Assembly (NCBI GenBank): GCA_036524675.1
Contig: DATDBU010000166.1
Coordinates: 1 to 11,636 of the forward strand
Direction: 5' to 3'
Length of the DNA: 11,636 nt
Source of the DNA: DATDAW01 sp036524675
GTDB taxonomy: Bacteria > Verrucomicrobiota > Verrucomicrobiia > Chthoniobacterales > DASVRZ01
Shown here: piece by piece, positions 8,002 to 11,636 of the stretch
Numbering within the stretch: the stretch's first letter is position 1
Layout: each line of letters opens with the position of its first letter
Translations under genes and position numbers: made by a program
The notes under the pieces: generated by a model
Database searches by the model: none
Seen by the model: the letters and a program-made list of their open reading frames with translations, nothing else
What the model was told of the DNA's origin: nothing

Positions 8002-8221
8002 GGATCAGGAGCGGCGTATGAACCAGAAACAGCCGCAGCCGCATTTTTGTGAATTCATCTGCTGTGGACTTGAATTGGAGACCCAACTGCCCATGTTGAT
8101 GACAGGGATGAGTGCAGAATGGTGCACATTCACGCAGTTCATACTGTGGAAACGCGTCGATAATCTGCTCATAGGTATAGTTGTTTTTGAATGAGTTAGG
8201 TAGCAGTCGGCGAAGCTGCAT
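7829..8221 (-). CDS. unidentified small ORF coupled to the FkbM gene, possibly a gene remnant
   Basis: The ATG at 8221 overlaps the FkbM stop as TAATG, a common translational-coupling arrangement. The first 70 or so residues look protein-like, with SFKNNYTYEQIIDAFPQYEL (10-29) followed by a Cys/His cluster ECAPFCTHPCHQHG. I do not recognise the family. The second half, from about residue 75, lies over the start of the fucosyltransferase gene in another frame and reads as low-quality shadow sequence. The real coding part is therefore probably 8221 to about 8002, and the C-terminus may have been lost when the fucosyltransferase gene was joined here. The cluster could bind metal or be chance. 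An alternative is a non-coding 219-bp spacer. Confidence 0.35.
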   Translation of the reverse strand: MQLRRLLPNSFKNNYTYEQIIDAFPQYELRECAPFCTHPCHQHGQLGLQFKSTADEFTKMRLRLFLVHTPLLIHGHFSSELRLGQPAFSVCNGPQSRRPPRRSAQARPGVVPRPTRLAGTEHVHARLSAQ

Positions 8222-8961
8222 TAAGGACTTTCAGTTGCGATGGCCGACGTCCAAAAAACTCGATGAACGTATATGGAGTTTAAATTGGTATCTGCATACA
8301 AAAAGTAGTTTTTTTTCTCGAGAAAACTCATGAGTTCGTGCCTTTTCGGGCCATTGCCGGTTGGTGAGTAATTTGCGGTTTCAATACAGATAACTTTTGG
8401 ATAATCGTTGATAAAGTCCACACTTGATAAAATTTCGGTTTCAAAACCTTCGACATCTAGGTTCATAAAATCAGGAAATCGACCATTACAATGGTCTGTG
8501 ATTATTTTGCCTATCGGGAGGACTTGTAGTTGAAGCTCGGCTTTCAGTTTGTGGCCGTGCCTTTGAAATGCAGCGGCCTCCGCAGCGGAAAAGGTGCTGA
8601 GAGGTGCATCCTCCAAGCAATAAAAAGTCTGTGTGGATTCGGATCCGCCAATGCCGACGTTCAGATTTATGTCTTGCGAGCGATATTTTAGGAAAGAGCT
8701 GAATTGCTCTGGATTCGGTTCAATATTGACGCCCCGGGATCCGCGCTGATAAAACAATGCTGTGTTGCTTAGGCGAAAGGGATGATGCGCGCCGATATCG
8801 ATATAGGTGGGCTTGGAGATGCCTCGCAGCGAGAAAACGTAGGAGACAATTATATCTTCCCCGCATTGTGCGAATGTCAGGGTTCCATGGCGACTTTCAG
8901 GAAGAATCGCTTGCAGAAGCGTCAATTTGGCTTTGCGCACTGCCCTTTTTAATAAATGCAT
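8221..8961 (-). CDS. FkbM family SAM-dependent methyltransferase
   Basis: FkbM-type O-methyltransferase, 246 residues from the chosen start; members methylate sugar hydroxyls or similar groups using SAM. Seen: TFAQCGEDIIVSYVF (29-43), the family's entry motif; PTYIDIGAHHPFRLSNT (51-67), SAM-binding motif I; GVNIEPNPEQF (77-87), the acidic residue after strand 2; LSTFS (121-125); VLPIGKII (147-154); and PDFMNLDVEGFETEILSS (163-180), the strand-4 D-x-E-G-x-E block. The frame is open to a TTG at 9042 and an ATG at 9036, but the family usually starts close to the basic helix HLLKRAVRKAKLTLLQ, so the ATG at 8961 is preferred. No start has a clear Shine-Dalgarno. It lies directly downstream of wzt with a 178-bp leader. 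A role in capping or decorating the exported chain is inferred from this position. Confidence 0.88.
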   Translation of the reverse strand: MHLLKRAVRKAKLTLLQAILPESRHGTLTFAQCGEDIIVSYVFSLRGISKPTYIDIGAHHPFRLSNTALFYQRGSRGVNIEPNPEQFSSFLKYRSQDINLNVGIGGSESTQTFYCLEDAPLSTFSAAEAAAFQRHGHKLKAELQLQVLPIGKIITDHCNGRFPDFMNLDVEGFETEILSSVDFINDYPKVICIETANYSPTGNGPKRHELMSFLEKKNYFLYADTNLNSIYVHRVFWTSAIATESP

Positions 8962-9139
8962 AGTGATGCTAGTTGCGTTTTGTGCAGAAATAAAAGGCCC
9001 GTTTGTTCCAATTCTCCAAAGGCCTCGTGAAAACATGTGCAAATTCGAATGGCACGGAGCTCGTGATGGGGACGAATGCGAATATCATCGTATAGTGAAG
9101 AGAGTTTCTTCTTAACAGGGTTTTGTGTGTTGGTGACAT

Positions 9140-10456
9140 CTATACTGAGTGGAAGGGTAGCACGGGCGCAAGGAGGCCTGGACGAGCTTCGTGCCAGAGC
9201 GGCGAGTCGCTGAGGCCGCCACGGATGCTGAGACTAATCGAAGGGGTGGTTGTACCAGGTTGACTGAGCCAGACACGATAGTGTAAACCCGAAATTAATT
9301 GAACGGTGTAGTCGCCCTCATTGAGCGTGGACAAAGGCAACCACGTTAGCAAACGGTTGTGGCCTTCAGTGATCGGCGGCCACTTGTGCTCCTCGGTGTC
9401 AGTGTGATAGCTCCAGAAAAGAAGCACGCCCGAGGCGGTCGAGAGTGCAAATCCTACAGCAAGAGCCGAGTCGGAGAGTTCTGTCACGCCTTCAATAAGG
9501 ATTCCGATTCGTTCGTTGGCACGGACGGCACCGGTAACGGGCGTGAGGTTCTCGTCAACAATGGCTAGCCGGGTGGGGGAAAAGTACGGGTTATGATAGG
9601 GTGACGGTTTTCCGGGTTCCGCGGTCCAGACGCTAGCCGTTGCGTCATTTCTTAAATATGTTGAGATAAGTTCCGCAGGTGATCCGACTGCCTGCAGCGC
9701 TCCGCTGCGCAATAAGACGCATTGAGTACATAGGTCTTCCACCGCATTCATTTGGTGGCTCACAAACAAAACGGTCCTGCCTTCGTTGGCTGCCACATCG
9801 TGCATTTTCCCTAGGCATTTCTTCTGGAACTCGGCGTCGCCGACGGCGAGGACTTCGTCGACGACGAGGATTTCGGGTTCGATGTGGGCGGCGACGGCGA
9901 ATGCGAGACGGACATACATGCCGCTACTGTACCGCTTGACGGGCGTATCCAGGAATTTTTCCACCTCGGCAAAGGCCACAATTTCGTCGAATTTGCCTAA
10001 CATCTCTACCCGGCTCATGCCGAGGACGGCGCCATTGAGGAAAATGTTCTCGCGTCCGGTCAGCTCTGGATGGAAGCCGGTCCCGACTTCCAACAGGCTC
10101 GCGACCCGGCCTTTCAGGTGGACCCGGCCTTTCGTCGGTTCGGTGATGCGGCTGAGGATTTTGAGCAGGGTCGACTTTCCGGCGCCATTGCGGCCGATGA
10201 TGCCGACGACTTCGCCGCGCTGCACTTCGAAGGAAACGTCGCGGAGAGCCCAAAACTCCTCCGGAGTTTTGGGGTTATCGGTTGTCCGGTTATCGGTGAT
10301 CGGGTTGGAGCGGGGGCGAAGGAGGGATTTGGCGCCTTGGACGAGCGTTTCGGCGAAGGTTTTGTAACGGTATGCGCCGCCGTTGTTCTTCCCCTTGGAC
10401 GCCCCGAGGTGGTAGCGTTTTCCGAGGTTTTCGACTGTGATTATCGCTTCGCTCAT
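9140..10456 (-). CDS. wzt: polysaccharide ABC transporter ATPase with Wzt-type C-terminal domain
   Basis: ATPase of an ABC-2 polysaccharide exporter, 438 residues. It would power export of the lipid-linked glycan across the inner membrane with the Wzm-like permease. Seen: Walker A GRNGAGKS (88-95), FHPELTGRENIFLNG (128-142), a Wzt/TagH-like region, signature YSSGMYVRLA (176-185), Walker B ILVVDE (196-201) and H-loop SHQ (233-235). Residues from about 275 on form a predicted beta-rich domain of the Wzt C-terminal type (NPYFSPTRLAIVD to LISGLHYRVW), which in studied systems binds the chain end. Odd: residues 50-64 (NPITDNRTTDNPKT) are encoded by the heptad repeat that also flanks the neighbouring MNT/HEPN genes. 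The insertion keeps frame and sits in the variable linker before EFWALRDVSFEV. The heptad array stops 7 bases before the start codon, and no Shine-Dalgarno is seen. Confidence 0.95.
   Translation of the reverse strand: MSEAIITVENLGKRYHLGASKGKNNGGAYRYKTFAETLVQGAKSLLRPRSNPITDNRTTDNPKTPEEFWALRDVSFEVQRGEVVGIIGRNGAGKSTLLKILSRITEPTKGRVHLKGRVASLLEVGTGFHPELTGRENIFLNGAVLGMSRVEMLGKFDEIVAFAEVEKFLDTPVKRYSSGMYVRLAFAVAAHIEPEILVVDEVLAVGDAEFQKKCLGKMHDVAANEGRTVLFVSHQMNAVEDLCTQCVLLRSGALQAVGSPAELISTYLRNDATASVWTAEPGKPSPYHNPYFSPTRLAIVDENLTPVTGAVRANERIGILIEGVTELSDSALAVGFALSTASGVLLFWSYHTDTEEHKWPPITEGHNRLLTWLPLSTLNEGDYTVQLISGLHYRVWLSQPGTTTPSISLSIRGGLSDSPLWHEARPGLLAPVLPFHSV
10272..10308. repeat. heptad repeat inside the wzt coding region
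   Basis: About five degenerate 7-base units of the form nGGTTAT on the plus strand: gggttat, cggttgt, (c)cggttat, cggtgat, cgggttg, with one extra base after the second unit. The same units occur in the spacers on both sides of the MNT/HEPN pair. Here they are translated in frame, on the minus strand, as wzt residues 50-63. Confidence 0.8.
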
Positions 10457-10463
10457 AGCTTCG

Positions 10464-10498
10464 CTGTTATCGGTTATTCGCTATTGGTTATCGGTCTG
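10464..10498. repeat. heptad repeat between hepT-like gene and wzt
   Basis: Five consecutive 7-base units without gaps: ctgttat, cggttat, tcgctat, tggttat, cggtctg. The array fills nearly the whole 49-bp spacer between the HEPN stop (10506) and the wzt start (10456). On the minus strand the wzt leader therefore consists largely of repeat. A short direct repeat, AGCGAAGC, straddles the wzt start codon. Confidence 0.85.
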
Positions 10499-10505
10499 TG
10501 TCAGG

Positions 10506-10913
10506 TTACGACGTAGGAATGCGGTCAAGAGCGAGGGTTGCGTAGTCAAGCAACTCTGTGGCAAGATTCAGTGCTTCTACTGCTTCCGACAGCGACGGTT
10601 CAAATTCATCGCCAGGGTAGCGAAACTGCGTTGCCAACGGCGTCAATTTATCCGCGTGCTTGCGAAAGTGATCAAAATACGGATCGGATGGCAGGCAAAG
10701 ATCAAGCAGTGTGTTGATGTTATGCGTTTTAGGGAAAATGGTTCCCTGGACGGTCAACCACGCTTTGACGGCCTTTTCGCCGGCTTGCTGGCAATGATAA
10801 GAGCCTGTGTCCAAATGCTTCTGGTTTCCCTCAATGAGAAGACGTGCCGTGGCAAGATCCGACTCGGCCTTTGCCAGCCACACCCTGGCTGCTTCGATCC
10901 ATTCAGGAGGCAT
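10506..10913 (-). CDS. HEPN domain protein, partner of the MNT protein
   Basis: A 135-residue, all-helical HEPN protein (PF05168-like). HEPN proteins paired with MNT nucleotidyltransferases are commonly toxins or RNases held in check by the partner. Seen: helix 1 EWIEAARVWLAKAESDLATAR (4-24), YHCQQAGEKAVKAWL (39-53), the family core, and FPKTHNINTLLDLC (60-73) with the conserved TH-[DN] turn. The canonical R-x4-6-H RNase motif of HepT is not present anywhere in the protein, so nuclease activity is uncertain. The ATG lies inside the MNT gene, overlapping by 11 bp, which implies coupled translation; AAGGAG lies about 16 bases upstream, further than ideal. The stop is followed within 8 bases by the heptad repeat. 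It has no evident role in polysaccharide export and looks like a passenger. Confidence 0.88.
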   Translation of the reverse strand: MPPEWIEAARVWLAKAESDLATARLLIEGNQKHLDTGSYHCQQAGEKAVKAWLTVQGTIFPKTHNINTLLDLCLPSDPYFDHFRKHADKLTPLATQFRYPGDEFEPSLSEAVEALNLATELLDYATLALDRIPTS

Positions 10914-11223
10914 GAGACAAGCGGACTCCTTCCCGCATAACAGTGCTCGACAATGAAGAAGGCACCTTGAGTTCTTTTTCCCATTCGCGTCGTGTCAACA
11001 CAATGATGTCCTTGGGAAAGTGGACATCCGCAAGCAATCCGTGGGCGGTCACGGCTCGTCGATAACGCGATTCCGTGGAGTCAGGAACAATGGCTAGCAC
11101 ATCGACATCGCTATCCGGCGTTGCATCTCCACGGGCCTGGGAGCCAAAAAGCCATACTTCTTCTGCGGGCAGGTCGCGCAGAAGACGTTCGGCCATGGCT
11201 TGGGCTGCTTCGCGTGGAGTCAT
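10903..11223 (-). CDS. MNT-type minimal nucleotidyltransferase (antitoxin-like)
   Basis: A 106-residue minimal nucleotidyltransferase of the polymerase-beta superfamily. In MntA/HepT-type pairs such proteins add AMP to the HEPN partner and neutralise it. Seen: EEVWLFGSQARGDATPDSDVDVLAIV (split as strand 21-26, GSQARGD 27-33, SDVDVL 38-43), giving the G-S-x10-D-x-D metal-binding signature; KDIIVLTRREWEKEL (71-85); and VPSSLSSTVMREGVRL (87-102), a common C-terminal end in this family. The third catalytic carboxylate is probably D66 or D72. An in-frame ATG at 11259 would add MPKQPITDNRTI, but that extension is encoded by the heptad repeat and ends in the ATG chosen here. Translation from 11259 cannot be excluded. 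No Shine-Dalgarno is seen because the leader is repeat. The gene overlaps the HEPN start by 11 bp. Confidence 0.88.
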   Translation of the reverse strand: MTPREAAQAMAERLLRDLPAEEVWLFGSQARGDATPDSDVDVLAIVPDSTESRYRRAVTAHGLLADVHFPKDIIVLTRREWEKELKVPSSLSSTVMREGVRLSHAS

Positions 11224-11348
11224 GATGGTTCGGTTATCGGTTATCGGTTGCTTGGGCATTCGCCCCGTTATCGGTTAATGGTTAATAGTTATCGGGGTGG
11301 CTATTTTTTCTTCATAACGGATAACAGATAACTGGGAACTGATAACCA
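11224..11348. repeat. heptad repeat array with a strand switch between wzm and the MNT gene
   Basis: Three blocks of 7-base units. First block: gatggtt, cggttat, cggttat, cggttgc (11224-11251). Second block: ccgttat, cggttaa, tggttaa, tagttat, cggggtg (11265-11299). Third block, after a T-rich 14-base centre, in the opposite orientation: ataacgg, ataacag, ataactg, ggaactg, ataacca (11314-11348). Units of the second and third blocks are complementary (for example CCGTTAT with ATAACGG), so the region could fold on itself. It fills most of the 142-bp spacer between the permease stop and the MNT start. Confidence 0.85.
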
Positions 11349-11350
11349 AG

Positions 11351-11365
11351 TGCCTGCCTCAGGCA
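11351..11365 (-). terminator. short perfect hairpin right after the permease stop
   Basis: TGCCTG-AGG-CAGGCA on the minus strand: a 6-bp perfect stem with a 3-base loop, starting at the base after the permease TGA. No run of T follows (CTTGGTTATC), so it is not a classical intrinsic terminator. It could protect the mRNA 3' end or weaken readthrough into the MNT/HEPN genes. Confidence 0.35.
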
Positions 11366-11636
11366 TCAAATAACATCTGCAAACGTCCTTTCCATTTTGC
11401 GGAAGTACCAGATGCCGCTGGCCAGGAGAGCGGTCATGCCGACCAGGCCGAGCCAGAGGCCTGGGAGGTAGAAAGGGGTGTTGCCGCCGGAAAGAGCCCA
11501 GCGGAAGCCGTCGATGACTGTGACCATCGGGTTCAGCGCGTAGAGAAGTTTCAGGTTTTCCGGGACGATAGAGCTGCTGAACCCAACGGGTGAAATGTAG
11601 AGTCCGAACTGGACGATGAACGGGACGACGTAGCGG
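11366..11636 (-). CDS. wzm: ABC-2 type polysaccharide export permease, C-terminal part
   Basis: Last 89 codons of the membrane component of the exporter; the start is beyond the right edge of the window. Seen in the reverse-complement frame ending at the TGA 11368-11366: VVPFIVQFGLYISPVGFS, then LLYALNPMVTVIDGFRWAL, the strongly conserved end of Wzm/TagG-type permeases, a final membrane segment (LPGLWLGLVGMTALLASG) and the closing IWYFRKMERTFADVI, which matches the usual C-terminus of the family. It forms the channel through which the lipid-linked glycan leaves the cytoplasm, with the ATPase encoded at 9140-10456. In most such loci the ATPase gene follows immediately; here it is 909 bp away because the MNT/HEPN cassette and repeats lie between. 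Confidence 0.92.
   Translation of the reverse strand, partial: RYVVPFIVQFGLYISPVGFSSSIVPENLKLLYALNPMVTVIDGFRWALSGGNTPFYLPGLWLGLVGMTALLASGIWYFRKMERTFADVI

Noticed and set aside
8962..9042. N-terminal extension of the FkbM gene up to 9042
   Set aside because: Needs a TTG or ATG without a Shine-Dalgarno and adds 25-27 residues not typical of the family; kept only as an alternative start.
9043..9139. Promoter ahead of the FkbM gene (TTAAGA, 17-base gap, TACGAT on the minus strand)
   Set aside because: Both boxes match the sigma-70 consensus poorly, and the host's promoter rules are unknown.
9786..10367. 193-residue plus-strand reading frame
   Set aside because: Entirely opposite the wzt ATPase core, arginine- and serine-rich, with no family motif: antisense shadow.
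10903..11223. Antibiotic (aminoglycoside) nucleotidyltransferase
   Set aside because: The protein is only 106 residues, matches the minimal MNT core without the larger resistance-enzyme domains, and is paired with a HEPN gene.
10464..11348. Heptad repeats as a CRISPR array or tracrRNA-type locus
   Set aside because: Units are only 7 bases, directly adjacent and degenerate, with no unique spacers of even length and no cas genes.

Overview
The window is part of a Gram-negative surface-polysaccharide (O-antigen-like) export and assembly locus of the ABC-transporter (Wzm/Wzt) type. Base composition is moderate (a little over half G+C by eye). Most starts lack a strong Shine-Dalgarno, and short A/T-containing heptad repeats sit between genes. 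This hints at a lineage such as Verrucomicrobiota or a neighbouring phylum, but nothing here is a taxonomic marker and that assignment is weak.

Layout: almost everything is on the minus strand and reads right to left. At the right edge is the C-terminal third of the ABC-2 permease (wzm-like, 11366-11636, cut by the window). Then comes an MNT nucleotidyltransferase / HEPN toxin-antitoxin-type pair (11223-10506) bracketed by (nGGTTAT)-type heptad repeats. The ATPase with a Wzt-type C-terminal domain follows (10456-9140), then an FkbM-family methyltransferase, a small unidentified ORF coupled to it by a TAATG overlap, a GT11 fucosyltransferase-like enzyme and three GT2 glycosyltransferases. Next are a decayed class I methyltransferase (about 3796-3032), a multi-pass Wzy/WaaL-like membrane protein (2956-1433) and a DxD nucleotide-sugar transferase (1396-683). 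At the left edge a GT4 glycosyltransferase, truncated by the window, runs on the plus strand and meets the minus-strand operon tail to tail with a 6-bp overlap.

How it fits together: the glycosyltransferases would build a heteropolysaccharide on a lipid carrier at the inner face of the cytoplasmic membrane. FkbM may methylate it, possibly as a chain cap. Wzm/Wzt would export it, with the Wzt C-terminal domain reading the chain. The Wzy/WaaL-like protein would polymerise or ligate it on the periplasmic side.

Most unusual: wzm and wzt, normally adjacent, are split by the MNT/HEPN cassette. The cassette is flanked on both sides by heptad repeats, and the same repeat also lies in frame inside wzt, encoding a peptide (PITDNRT-like) between the N-terminal strand and the ATPase core. 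Repeats and cassette together look like a repeat-associated insertion. The only gene-free stretch over 300 bp besides the pseudogene region is 5857-6211.
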